Of a stretch of 64,000 bases of DNA, positions 47,780 to 56,761 are shown one piece after another. A program made the translations under genes and the position numbers. The notes beneath the pieces were generated by a model. The model did no database searches. It was given only the letters and a program-made list of their open reading frames with translations, and had not been told where the DNA came from. The stretch lies in NCBI RefSeq assembly GCF_028607085.1, contig NZ_CP117411.1, positions 3,672,501 through 3,736,500 on the forward strand. The letters run 5' to 3'. This DNA comes from Sphingomonas naphthae (lineage in GTDB: Bacteria; Pseudomonadota; Alphaproteobacteria; Sphingomonadales; Sphingomonadaceae). The stretch's first letter is position 1. Every line of letters starts with the position of its first letter.

Positions 47780-48949
47780 ATGGAATTCGGCTGGAGCGAC
47801 GCGCATGAAGCCTATCGGGCGAAGATCACGGCCTTCCTGAAGAAGACCCTGCCCGCCGATTGGGACCAGATCGCCCTGCACGGCCCCGGTAGCGATGCGC
47901 AGACCGACTATTCCAGGCATTTCTGCAAGCTGCTCAACGACGAGGGGATGCTGATCCCGCACTGGCCGGCCGAATATGGCGGCGAGGATCTCGATCCGTG
48001 GCAGCAATATGTGCTGGGCGAGGAATTGTGGGCGGTCGGCGAGCCGCGCGGCGGCCAGTATATGAACGTCAACTGGGTCGGCCCGGTGCTGATGAAATAT
48101 GGCACGGCGGCGCAGCGCGAGAAATATTTCCCGCCGATCAAGGCCGGGGAGGCCCTGTGGTGCCAGGGCTTTTCGGAGCCCTCGGCCGGCTCCGACCTCG
48201 CCTCGCTGCGGACGTTGGCGGTGCCGGCGGACGGCGGCTACCGCGTCACCGGCGCCAAGGTGTGGACATCCTACGCCGGCCATGCCGATCGCTGTTTCCT
48301 GCTGGCCCGCGTGCCCGCGCGGGACGGCGGACCGGCCGGCAAGGCGGGCATCGTCATCCTGCTCACCGACATGGCCTCGCCCGGCATCCAGGTGAAGCAG
48401 ATCCCCGCGCTCATCGGCGAGGGCGACATCCATGAAGTATTCTTCGACGACGTGTTCGTGCCCGCCGAGGACCGGCTGGGCGCCGAAGGGCAGGCGTGGG
48501 AGATCATCAACTACGCGCTCCAGAACGAGCGGGTCGGCATTCCGCGCTACGCCTTCTCGCGGCGCATCCTCGACAGCACGGTGGCGCAATTGCAGGAGGA
48601 TGGGCGGTTCGACGATCCCGTGTTCCAGGATCGCGCCGGCCGCGCGCTGGCGCTGACCGAGGCGGCGCGGATGCTGGTCTATCGCGTGGTGGACAGCCGG
48701 GCGCACAACCTGCCGCCCGACGCCTTCGGCAATCTCGCGCGCTGGGCGACGGTCAATTCGGACAATGGCGTCAACAATCTGCTGACCGAATATCGCCCCG
48801 AAGGGCTGCTGGGCGCCGATCCGATGCAGCAGGCGCACCACCAGCGCGCCATCGCGGCAGGCGTCGCCTCGGGCGCGGCCGAGATCCAGCTCAACCTGGC
48901 GGCGCGGCGCTATCTCGACCTTCCGAGCGGAGAGCAACGTGGACTTTGA
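47780..48949 (+). CDS. Acyl-CoA dehydrogenase, large subunit type
   Basis: A 389-residue acyl-CoA dehydrogenase. Substrate/FAD motif CQGFSEPSAGSDLASLRT and YRVTGAKVWTSYAGHADRC are intact. The C-terminal motif reads VASGAAEIQLNLAARRYLDLP, with Ser at the position of the MCAD catalytic Glu (YEGT). It overlaps the following short dehydrogenase by 11 bp. Together they look like an alpha2beta2-type heteromeric enzyme as known for steroid side-chain FadE pairs. Partner identity is inferred from overlap and length. Confidence 0.9.
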   Translation: MEFGWSDAHEAYRAKITAFLKKTLPADWDQIALHGPGSDAQTDYSRHFCKLLNDEGMLIPHWPAEYGGEDLDPWQQYVLGEELWAVGEPRGGQYMNVNWVGPVLMKYGTAAQREKYFPPIKAGEALWCQGFSEPSAGSDLASLRTLAVPADGGYRVTGAKVWTSYAGHADRCFLLARVPARDGGPAGKAGIVILLTDMASPGIQVKQIPALIGEGDIHEVFFDDVFVPAEDRLGAEGQAWEIINYALQNERVGIPRYAFSRRILDSTVAQLQEDGRFDDPVFQDRAGRALALTEAARMLVYRVVDSRAHNLPPDAFGNLARWATVNSDNGVNNLLTEYRPEGLLGADPMQQAHHQRAIAAGVASGAAEIQLNLAARRYLDLPSGEQRGL

Positions 48950-49862
48950 GCTGAGCGACGACCAGGCGAGCATCCTCGACGGGCTCGACAAATTGCTCGA
49001 CTCGTTTGGCAAGGAGCCACCGAAGCATCCGATCTTCTCGGCCTATGCCGCCGATGTCGACGCCGCGCTGGCCGAGAACGGCTATCTCGATATCGCGCGC
49101 GAGGAGGGCTTCGGCCCGCTCGACGGTGCGCTGATCGTCGAACAGATCGCGCGCTACCCGCGCGCGATCGAGGCGGCGGCGACGATCCTGATCGCGCCGG
49201 CGCTCGGCATCAATCCCGGCATCCGCCCGATCGCGCTATCGGCCCGCATCGACGCCCCCGCCCGCTATCTGCCGATGGCCGGGCTTCTGCTGGTGCTGGA
49301 CGGCGATGCCGTCCGCATGATCGAGGTGACGCCCGACCGGGTGGAGGAGGTCGAGACGTTGTTCGCTTACCCCTACGGCCGGCTGCGCGATCCCGCCGCC
49401 GCTGCGGGCACGCTACTCGGGGGCGATGCCGCGCGGACGCTGACCCGCAAATGGCGGCTGGCGATCGCGGCGGAGAGCGCCGGTCTGATGCAGTCGGCAC
49501 TGGATGTCGTGCTGGAGCATGTGAAGACGCGCGTCGCCTTCGGCCGCCCGCTCGGGGCCTTCCAGGCGATCCAGCACCGCCTCGCCATGGCGGCGGAGAC
49601 GGTGCAATCGACCAAATGGCTGGCGCTGCGCGCGGCCTATACGGATAGCGAGCAGGATTGCGCGGTCGCCGCCTGTTTCGCGCAGGACCGCATTCCGCAA
49701 TTCACCTATGATCTGCATCAGTTTTCGGGTGCGATGGGGCTGACCTTGGAATATCCGCTGCATTATTGGAGCTATCGCCTGCGGGCTTTGCTCGGCGAGC
49801 TGGGCGGCAGCAGCGCGCAGGCGCGGGCCGCGGCGCAGGCGGCGTGGGGAAAGGCGGCCTGA
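48939..49862 (+). CDS. Acyl-CoA dehydrogenase, short subunit type
   Basis: A 307-residue protein with a GTG start inside the preceding gene. N-terminal MDFELSDDQASILDGLDKLL is dehydrogenase-like. The C-terminal part has HVKTRVAFGRPLGAFQAIQHRLAMAA, helices that bind FAD from the partner subunit. The middle beta-domain with the TEP(x)SGSD motif is missing or replaced. Unlikely to act alone. Confidence 0.88.
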   Translation: MDFELSDDQASILDGLDKLLDSFGKEPPKHPIFSAYAADVDAALAENGYLDIAREEGFGPLDGALIVEQIARYPRAIEAAATILIAPALGINPGIRPIALSARIDAPARYLPMAGLLLVLDGDAVRMIEVTPDRVEEVETLFAYPYGRLRDPAAAAGTLLGGDAARTLTRKWRLAIAAESAGLMQSALDVVLEHVKTRVAFGRPLGAFQAIQHRLAMAAETVQSTKWLALRAAYTDSEQDCAVAACFAQDRIPQFTYDLHQFSGAMGLTLEYPLHYWSYRLRALLGELGGSSAQARAAAQAAWGKAA

Positions 49863-49863
49863 G

Positions 49864-50988
49864 ATGAGCGAGATCGACAGCTTCCGCGCCCACGCCCGCG
49901 CCTGGTTGCAGGCCAACGTACCGGCCGACAGGAGCCCGCCCGACGGCCCCGCCTCGCGCGATTATGTCCTCGGCTGGCAGCGCAAGCTGGCCTCGGGCGG
50001 CTGGACCGGCATCACCTGGCCGACGGCCTATGGCGGGCGCGGGCTCAGCACGATCGAACAGATCGTCTGGTGGGAGGAATATGCCCTCGCCAACGGCCCG
50101 ACGACGCTCGACGCCTCGTTCGTGGGCCTCAACCATGCCGGGCCGACCCTGATCGCCTGCGGCACCGAGGCGCAAAAAGCGGAATATCTGCCCAAGATCC
50201 TCGCCGGGGAATCGATCTGGTGCCAGGGCTTTTCGGAACCGGGCGCGGGATCGGACCTCGCCGCGCTGCGCACGCGCGGGCGGGTCGAGGGCGACGAACT
50301 GGTGATCGACGGCCACAAGATCTGGTCGAGCTTCGCCGACATCGCCGACGTGCAGGAACTGGTGATCCGCACCGATCCCTCGGCCAAGCCCCATGCGGGC
50401 CTGAGCTGGGTGATCTGCCCGATGGACGCCCCCGGTATAACGGTGCGGCCGATCGCGACGATGGCCGGGCCGAAGAAGTTCTGCGAAATCTTCTACGACA
50501 ATGTGCGCATCCCGCTGGCGAACGTGGTGGGCGGGCTCAACAAGGGCTGGGCGACGGCGATGTCGACGCTCAGCTTCGAGCGCGGCACGGCGGCGCTGGC
50601 GCTCCAGATCAGCCTGCTCCTGAAGGTCGAGGATCTGATCGCCGATTGCCCCGCCGACAAGCCCGTGCTGCGCGCACGGCTGGGCCGGCTGCGCGCCGAG
50701 GCGGCGGCGATGCGGGCGATGGTCTATCGCTTCGCGGTGGAGGCCGAAACGGGCGTGCCGGGGCCGGAGGGATCGATCATCCGTCTCTATTTCGCCGAAC
50801 TCTCGCAGCGGGTCGGCGCGGCGGCGATCGACCTCTACGGCCTGTCCGCGCCCGAGGCGCTGGGCGACCATGGCTGGGCCCACGAATATCTCGACGCTTT
50901 CTCGGAAACGATCGCGGGCGGCACCGCCGAAATCCAGCGCAACATCATCGGCGAACGCGTCCTGGGGCTGCCGCGCGGGCCGCGCTGA
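49864..50988 (+). CDS. Acyl-CoA dehydrogenase
   Basis: A 374-residue acyl-CoA dehydrogenase. CQGFSEPGAGSDLAALRTRG and LVIDGHKIWSSFADIAD are intact FAD-site motifs. The C-terminus is AGGTAEIQRNIIGERVLGLP, the widespread form with Gly in place of the MCAD-type Glu. Starts 1 bp after the short subunit gene, so three dehydrogenase proteins are translated in a row and may share partners. Last gene of the rightward run. Confidence 0.92.
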   Translation: MSEIDSFRAHARAWLQANVPADRSPPDGPASRDYVLGWQRKLASGGWTGITWPTAYGGRGLSTIEQIVWWEEYALANGPTTLDASFVGLNHAGPTLIACGTEAQKAEYLPKILAGESIWCQGFSEPGAGSDLAALRTRGRVEGDELVIDGHKIWSSFADIADVQELVIRTDPSAKPHAGLSWVICPMDAPGITVRPIATMAGPKKFCEIFYDNVRIPLANVVGGLNKGWATAMSTLSFERGTAALALQISLLLKVEDLIADCPADKPVLRARLGRLRAEAAAMRAMVYRFAVEAETGVPGPEGSIIRLYFAELSQRVGAAAIDLYGLSAPEALGDHGWAHEYLDAFSETIAGGTAEIQRNIIGERVLGLPRGPR

Positions 50989-50997
50989 CGGCTCGCG

Positions 50998-51822
50998 CTA
51001 CTGCCCCACGCGCCCCTGCACCGCCGGCAGCACCGCGACATCCACCGCCAGATGCTCGTGCCCGCCGCCCGTGCGCTGGCCCGACAGCGGCGCCGCCTCG
51101 CGATGGTCCAGGCCGATCGCGACGCGAACATAGGCGTCGGTCGGGCACATGTCATGGGCCGGATCGAAGCCGACCCAGCCATAGCCCTCGACATACACTT
51201 CCGCCCAGGCATGGCCCGAATGGCTCGTCGCCTCGGTTGCATCGGGGTCGTAGCGATGGCCCGAGACGTAGCGCGCCGGGAAGCCCGCGACCCGCGCGAC
51301 GGCGATGAAGCAATGAACCAGATCGCGGGCGATGCCCTCGCCGGCGGCGAAGGCCTCGGCGGCGGTCGGCTCGCCCTCGGCGGCGAAGTCGAGCAGGGTC
51401 ATCCGCTCGTGCAGCAGGGTGTTGAGCGCATGGGCCTTCGCCAGCGGCTCGCCCTCGCCGATCTCCCCGGCGAGCGCGACCAGTTCGGGGGACGGCGCCG
51501 TCAGCACGGTGGTCTGGGTGAAGTAGAGCGGCGACAGCGTCTCCGCCTCGCCCGCCAGCACGCCCGCCCGATCCTCGGTCACGACCTCGCCCGTCACCGT
51601 CAGGGTCAGTTCGGTCAGCGGCCCTTCGACATACAGCATCGTCACGAGATTGCCGTAGCCGTCGCGCTGGCGCTTCATCCGCGCGTCGCGGCAGGCGTCG
51701 ATCCGCCACGACACGACATTCTGCCCCTCGTGGCTGGCCGGCGTCAGCCGCAGCAGCTGGACGAGCCGCGCCTGCGGCTGGGAGAAGACATAATGGGTGC
51801 GATGATGGACCTGGAGGCGCAT
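50998..51822 (-). CDS. Transglutaminase-like protein lacking the catalytic cysteine
   Basis: A 274-residue protein of the bacterial transglutaminase-like family: N-terminal beta-domain (LQVHHRTHYVFSQPQARLVQLLRLTP) and a papain-like core. The site usually reading GVCQDxxH reads GIARDLVH, with Ala165 where the cysteine should be. The downstream histidine (H204, SGHAWAEVYV) and aspartate (D220, WVGFDPAHD) remain. It may be a non-catalytic paralogue, or may use another residue. The start ATG at 51822 removes a leader that is only intergenic sequence. Convergent with the dehydrogenase operon. Confidence 0.86.
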   Translation of the reverse strand: MRLQVHHRTHYVFSQPQARLVQLLRLTPASHEGQNVVSWRIDACRDARMKRQRDGYGNLVTMLYVEGPLTELTLTVTGEVVTEDRAGVLAGEAETLSPLYFTQTTVLTAPSPELVALAGEIGEGEPLAKAHALNTLLHERMTLLDFAAEGEPTAAEAFAAGEGIARDLVHCFIAVARVAGFPARYVSGHRYDPDATEATSHSGHAWAEVYVEGYGWVGFDPAHDMCPTDAYVRVAIGLDHREAAPLSGQRTGGGHEHLAVDVAVLPAVQGRVGQ

Positions 51823-51986
51823 CGGGCGATTTAGCCGGGCCGGGGCGGGTGAGTCGAGCGCCGTGCATGCTCCGCCCGCCCGAATTTGCCGAAAAGCACC
51901 GCCGATACAGCACCCCCGCGATATCCGGGGCCGCCCGACCGGCAAATTCTTGACGCGCGCACGGGCGATTGTCGATCCACTGGGCG

Positions 51987-53069
51987 ATGAGCCTCCTATC
52001 CGACAGCCCGGCCGGGGACGGCATCACCGCCGATGCCGATGGCTATCATGCGCTGCGGATCGGCGCGGTGGTGCGCGAGGCGGCCGATATCGTATCGCTG
52101 GTGATCGACGTGCCGGGCGCGTTGGCGGAGCGCTTTCGCTATCGCGCGGGGCAATATGTGACGCTGCGGGTGGCGATCGGCGGCCAGCGGCTGGCGCGCT
52201 GCTATTCGATGTCCACCGCGCCCGAAAGCGATGCGGGCCTGCGCGTCACCATCAAGCGCATCGCCGGGGGCCGGGTGTCGCGCTGGGCGGTGGAGGAGGC
52301 GGCGGCCGGCGCGGCGATCTCGGTCATGCCCCCGGCGGGCCGCTTCTGCCTGCGCCCGCACGACGGGCCGCTGCGGCTGTTCGCGGGCGGCATCGGCATC
52401 ACCCCGATCCTTTCGCTCGCCAAGGCGGCGCTCGCGACGACCGCGCGCGCGGTGACCCTGATCCATGCCAACCACGATCGCGCGGGCATCGCCTTCGCGG
52501 GCGAACTGGCGGCGCTGGCGGCGGCCTATCCCGGCCGCTTCACCCTGATCGACTGGATCGACGCCGAACGTGGCCTGATCGATCCGGCGGCGGTGCGATC
52601 GATCGCGCCCTTCGCCCCCAATGCCGATCATTACATCTGTGGCCCGGCGCCCTTCATGGCGATGATCGAGGCGACCCTGATCGCCGACGGCGCCGATCGC
52701 GAGCATGTGTTCATCGAACGCTTCGTCTCGCCGCCCGACGCTATCGACGATGCGGCGGACGCCTCGCCCGCGCAGGCGGCCGACAGCGCGGTCTGCGAGG
52801 CGATCATCCTCGTGCTGCGCGGGCAGAGCCACATGATCGATCACGCCCCCGGCGAGACGATCGTGCAGGCCGCCTATCGCAACGATATCCGCGTGCCGAT
52901 CTCCTGCCTGGAGGGCGCCTGCGCGACCTGCGTGGCGCGAGTGACCGAGGGCCGGGTGGAGATGATCGCCAATTCGGCGCTGACGCTGCGCGAGGTGGAG
53001 CAGGGCTATGCCCTCACCTGCCAGGCGTTGCCGACCGCGCGCAGCGTGACCGTGATCTACGACGAGTGA
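51987..53069 (+). CDS. Ferredoxin reductase with C-terminal 2Fe-2S domain (KshB/PaaE-like)
   Basis: A 360-residue electron-transfer flavoprotein. FAD domain (RCYS at 71-74), NAD domain (GGIGITP at 134-140; CGPAPFM at 218-224), then a plant-type ferredoxin domain with cluster ligands C307, C312, C315 and C345. The order FAD-NAD-2Fe-2S matches KshB and PaaE, which feed Rieske or diiron oxygenases. No oxygenase component is in the window. ATG at 51987 is preferred to TTG at 51969. Confidence 0.92.
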   Translation: MSLLSDSPAGDGITADADGYHALRIGAVVREAADIVSLVIDVPGALAERFRYRAGQYVTLRVAIGGQRLARCYSMSTAPESDAGLRVTIKRIAGGRVSRWAVEEAAAGAAISVMPPAGRFCLRPHDGPLRLFAGGIGITPILSLAKAALATTARAVTLIHANHDRAGIAFAGELAALAAAYPGRFTLIDWIDAERGLIDPAAVRSIAPFAPNADHYICGPAPFMAMIEATLIADGADREHVFIERFVSPPDAIDDAADASPAQAADSAVCEAIILVLRGQSHMIDHAPGETIVQAAYRNDIRVPISCLEGACATCVARVTEGRVEMIANSALTLREVEQGYALTCQALPTARSVTVIYDE

Positions 53070-53091
53070 ATGACACCGGAGGGGACTGAAC

Positions 53092-53841
53092 ATGGCAGAC
53101 AAAGTGGCATTGGTGACGGGCGCGGCGGCCGGCATCGGCAAGGCGTGCAGCGTGCGGCTGGCCAAGGAGGGCGTCGCGGTCGGCGTGCTCGATCTGAAGC
53201 TGGCGGACGCCGAGGCGGTCGCCGCCGAGATCGTGGCGGCCGGCGGCAAGGCGATCGGGCTGGAGGCCGACATCTCCAAGACCGCTCAGGTCGAGGCGGC
53301 CGTCGCCAAGCTGCGCGAGGCGTTCGGCCCGGTGACGATCGTGGTCAACAATGCCGGCATCTCGAACTTCTTCCCCTTCGAGGAACTGACCGAGAAGCAT
53401 TGGGACGACATGTACGAGATCAACGTGAAGGGCACCTTCATCGTCACCCGCGCGGTGGTGCCCGACATGAAGGCAGCCGGCTGGGGCCGGGTCGTCAACA
53501 TCTCCTCGTCCAGCGTGCAGAGCGGCAGCGTCGATCAGATCCATTACGCCGCCTCGAAGGGGGCGGTCGTGGCGATGACGCGGTCGCTGGCGCAGGCGCT
53601 CGGGCCGCACGGCATCACCGTCAACAATATCCCGCCGGGTTCGGTGATGGGCACGATCATGTCGGAAGCGAACAAGCATCGCTTTCCGATCCCGTTCGAG
53701 CAGATCGCGCAGATGCTGCCCGTCCGCCGGCTGGGCATCCCCGAGGATATCGCCAACGCCTGCGCGTGGCTCTGTTCGGAGGATACGGGCTACGTCACCG
53801 GCCAGACGATCGGCGTCAACGGCGGGCGCGTGATGTCCTGA
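53092..53841 (+). CDS. Short-chain dehydrogenase/reductase
   Basis: A 249-residue SDR with VTGAAAGIGKACSVRLAKEG, and LDLK after the second strand, pointing to NAD(H). NNAGISNFF, NISSSSVQSGS and HYAASKGAVVAMTRSLAQAL give the catalytic set; TGQTIGVNGGRVMS ends the protein. Lies 22 bp after the ferredoxin reductase, so they may act on the same substrate (hydroxylation then alcohol oxidation). Confidence 0.9.
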   Translation: MADKVALVTGAAAGIGKACSVRLAKEGVAVGVLDLKLADAEAVAAEIVAAGGKAIGLEADISKTAQVEAAVAKLREAFGPVTIVVNNAGISNFFPFEELTEKHWDDMYEINVKGTFIVTRAVVPDMKAAGWGRVVNISSSSVQSGSVDQIHYAASKGAVVAMTRSLAQALGPHGITVNNIPPGSVMGTIMSEANKHRFPIPFEQIAQMLPVRRLGIPEDIANACAWLCSEDTGYVTGQTIGVNGGRVMS

Positions 53842-53883
53842 TCGGTCGCCCGGCCGCCGCGATCCGGCGGCCGGGCGCCACGT

Positions 53884-54231
53884 TCACGCCCTGGCGGCGA
53901 CGATGATGATCTCGACCCGGTAATCGGGCGTGGCCAGCTTGGCCTCGCCGGTGGCGCGGGTCGGGGCGCCATGGCCCGCGATCCAGGCGTCCCATTCCGC
54001 GTTCATCTCGGCGAAGTCGGCCATGTCGGCCAGCCAGATCTGCGCGGAGAGCAGGTGATCCCTGTCGCTGCCGGTCTGCGCGAGCAGATCGTCGATCTCG
54101 GCCAGCACCGCGCGGGTCTGCTTGGAAACGCTCTCGCCCGGCGCGCCGACCTGGCCAGCCAGATAGATGGTGTCGTTGTGGATCACGGCCTGGCTCATGC
54201 GCGGGCCGGTGTCGATGCGGGTGATGGTCAT
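53884..54231 (-). CDS. RidA family enamine/imine deaminase
   Basis: A 115-residue RidA/YjgF protein. IDTGPRMSQAVIHNDTIYLA and GQVGAPGESVSKQTRAVLAEI are typical. The catalytic region near the C-terminus reads KLATPDYRVEIIIVAA, with the conserved Arg. It follows dadA by 32 bp; D-amino acid oxidation yields imines, which RidA proteins hydrolyse, so co-transcription makes functional sense. Confidence 0.9.
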   Translation of the reverse strand: MTITRIDTGPRMSQAVIHNDTIYLAGQVGAPGESVSKQTRAVLAEIDDLLAQTGSDRDHLLSAQIWLADMADFAEMNAEWDAWIAGHGAPTRATGEAKLATPDYRVEIIIVAARA

Positions 54232-54263
54232 GGGATGTCCTTAGGCGTTGTGAAACGTCGCGC

Positions 54264-55514
54264 TCAATAGCGGCTGAGCGCCAGATCGGCCGTCTCGATC
54301 GCGGGCGTCTTGCCCGAAATGAGATCGGCGATGACATGGCCGGAACCGCAGGCCATCGTCCAGCCGAGCGTGCCGTGGCCGGTGTTGAGATACAGGTTGG
54401 GGATGCGCGTCGGCCCCAGGATCGGCGTACTGTCCGGCGTCATCGGCCGCAGCCCGGACCAGAAGGTCGCCGCCGCCAGATCGCCGGCCTGCGGGAACAG
54501 GCTGCCCACCGAATATTCGAGCGTCCGCCGCCGCTCCGGCGGCAGATCGCGGCTGTAGCCCGAGATTTCGGCCATGCCGCCCACGCGGATGCGGTCGCCC
54601 AGCCGGGTGATCGCCACCTTGTAGCTTTCGTCGAGCAGCGTGCTGACCGGTGCGCGGGCCGCGTCCACGATCGGCGCGGTGATCGAATAGCCCTTCACCG
54701 GATAGACCGGCAGGGTGAGGCCGAGCGGCGCCAGCATCAGCGGCGAATAGCTGCCGAGCGCGACCAGATAGGCGTCGGCCGTCACCCGGCCCGCATCGGT
54801 CTCGACCCCTGCGATCCGCCCGCCTTCCTTGACGAGGCGCAGGATCGTGCGGCCGTAATCGAACCGCACGCCTTTCGCCTCGGCCAGCGCCGCCAGCGCA
54901 TTGGTGAATTTGAAACAGTCGCCGGTCTCGTCGTGCGGCAGGCGCAGCCCGCCGACGAAGGGCTCCTCGCTGAAAGCGAGGCCGGGTTCGGCGGCGATGC
55001 AGCCGGCGCGGTCGAGCACCTCGAAGGGCACGTCGTCCGCCTCCAGCACGGCGATATCCTTGCCGATGCCGTCCATCTGCTGCTGCTTGCGGAACAGCTG
55101 AAGCGTGCCCTGCGACCGCTCGTCATAGGCGATGCCGGTGGCGCCGCGCAGCTCGATCAGCCGGTCGCGGCTATATTCGGCCAGCCGCACCATCCGGCCC
55201 TTGTTGATCTTGTAGCGTTCGGCGGTGCAATTGCCGAGCATCGCCGTCAGCCAGCGCAGCATCGCCATGTCCGGCTTGGGCCGCAGCACCAGCGGGGCAT
55301 GGTGCATGAACAGCCAGCGCAGCGCTTTCATCGGAATGCCGGGCGCCGCCCAGGGCGAGGCATAGCCGGGCGAAATCTCCCCGGCATTGGCGAAGCTGGT
55401 TTCGAGCGCCGGGCCGGGCTGGCGCTCGATCACCACCACCTCATGCCCCGCCTCCGCCAGATACCAGGCCGAGGCGACACCGATCACGCCGCTGCCGAGG
55501 ATCGCGACCTTCAT
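54264..55514 (-). CDS. dadA: D-amino acid dehydrogenase
   Basis: A 416-residue membrane-associated FAD enzyme oxidising D-amino acids (D-alanine best) to keto acids and passing electrons to the respiratory chain. FAD site [21 protein letters not shown] (start) and C-terminal [21 protein letters not shown] are characteristic of Dad[19 protein letters not shown] is another family block. Begins 4 bp after the racemase stop. Catabolic pair with it. Confidence 0.95.
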   Translation of the reverse strand: MKVAILGSGVIGVASAWYLAEAGHEVVVIERQPGPALETSFANAGEISPGYASPWAAPGIPMKALRWLFMHHAPLVLRPKPDMAMLRWLTAMLGNCTAERYKINKGRMVRLAEYSRDRLIELRGATGIAYDERSQGTLQLFRKQQQMDGIGKDIAVLEADDVPFEVLDRAGCIAAEPGLAFSEEPFVGGLRLPHDETGDCFKFTNALAALAEAKGVRFDYGRTILRLVKEGGRIAGVETDAGRVTADAYLVALGSYSPLMLAPLGLTLPVYPVKGYSITAPIVDAARAPVSTLLDESYKVAITRLGDRIRVGGMAEISGYSRDLPPERRRTLEYSVGSLFPQAGDLAAATFWSGLRPMTPDSTPILGPTRIPNLYLNTGHGTLGWTMACGSGHVIADLISGKTPAIETADLALSRY

Positions 55515-55518
55515 GGCA

Positions 55519-56655
55519 TCAGCCTCCCTTCACCGGCAGATAGTCGCGGGCATAGCGCGTCCCCAACTGCGTCAGTATCTCATAGGCGATCGTCTCGGCA
55601 TCGCGCGCGACATCGTCGATCGTCTGGTGCGGGCCGATCAGCTCGACCGGCGCGCCATAACCGAGCGCGGCCGGCGGTACATCGGTCACATCGAGCGTCA
55701 TGCTGTCCATCGAAACCCGCCCGGCGATCGGCACGCGCTGTCCGGCGATGAAGGCCGATCCCCGCCCGCCCAGCCGGCGCGGCCAGCCATCGGCATAGCC
55801 CACGCCGATCGTGGCGATGCGGCGCGGATGATCGGCCACCGAGGTGAGGCCATAGCCGACGCCCACGCCCGGCGGCACGTCGCGCACCTGCACGATCCGC
55901 GCCTCCAGCGCGACGACCGGCCACATCGGATTGGCCAGCCCCTCCTGCGGCGCGCCGCCATAGAGCGCGATCCCGGGCCGGACGAGATCATATTTACCCA
56001 GACCGGGAAGGAACGCTCCGCCCGAATTGGCCAGCGAGCGGGGCACGCCGGGAAACAGCGCCGCCAGCCGCGCGAACGCCGCGCCCTGCGCGGCATTGGC
56101 GGGCGAGGCGGGCTCGTCGCCGCAGGCGAGGTGGCTCATTACCAGGGTGACGTCGATCCCCGCCAGCCGCGCCGGATCGGCCGCCAGCGTCTCGGCATCG
56201 GCGGGCGGCAGGCCGAGGCGGGACATGCCGCTGTCGATCTGCATCACCGCCGGCAGGCTTCGCCCGATCCGCCGCGCCGCGCGCGCCCAGCCCTCGACCT
56301 GATCGAGTGAATTGAGCACCGGGATCGCGCCCAGCGCCACGCACGCCGCCTCCGCGCCCGGCATCAGGCCGTTGAGGATGTGGAGGCGCGAGGGTGGGGG
56401 CAGCACGGGCGCCAGCAGCGCCGCCTCGCCCAGATGCGCGACGAAGAAGTCCCGCGCGCCGGCCCGCCACAGCGCCGGCGCGACGATCGCGGCGCCCAGC
56501 CCATAAGCATCGGCCTTCACCACCGCCGCGACCCGTGCGGGCGCGACCTGTGCGGCCAGGATCCGGTAATTGGCGACGAGCGCGTCGAGATCGATCGTCA
56601 GCCGCGCGCCCGCGCCATCGGCGATGTCCGGTATCAGGATCTGCGCCGCCGCCAC
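55519..56655 (-). CDS. alr: Alanine racemase (catabolic, DadX-like)
   Basis: A 378-residue PLP enzyme interconverting L- and D-alanine. The PLP lysine is K47 in [11 protein letters not shown]; the second catalytic base is the Tyr of [14 protein letters not shown]-type sequence, and [15 protein letters not shown] and [11 protein letters not shown] are further blocks. Adjacent to dadA, which favours a catabolic role; it could also feed peptidoglycan synthesis if it is the only racemase. Confidence 0.95.
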   Translation of the reverse strand: MAAAQILIPDIADGAGARLTIDLDALVANYRILAAQVAPARVAAVVKADAYGLGAAIVAPALWRAGARDFFVAHLGEAALLAPVLPPPSRLHILNGLMPGAEAACVALGAIPVLNSLDQVEGWARAARRIGRSLPAVMQIDSGMSRLGLPPADAETLAADPARLAGIDVTLVMSHLACGDEPASPANAAQGAAFARLAALFPGVPRSLANSGGAFLPGLGKYDLVRPGIALYGGAPQEGLANPMWPVVALEARIVQVRDVPPGVGVGYGLTSVADHPRRIATIGVGYADGWPRRLGGRGSAFIAGQRVPIAGRVSMDSMTLDVTDVPPAALGYGAPVELIGPHQTIDDVARDAETIAYEILTQLGTRYARDYLPVKGG

Positions 56656-56761
56656 CCATCACTCCTGCTCACACGCCAAACCGATGGCGGCCGATCGGGG
56701 CAATATGGGGCCGGCGGCGCCAATCCTCAACGGGCGCGCATCGGCCCGCGCGGTCGCGCGC

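Noticed and set aside
53884-54231. Second RutC for the rut cluster
   Set aside because: It sits with dadA and alr more than 30 kb away and is shorter, so a general RidA role in D-amino acid catabolism fits better.
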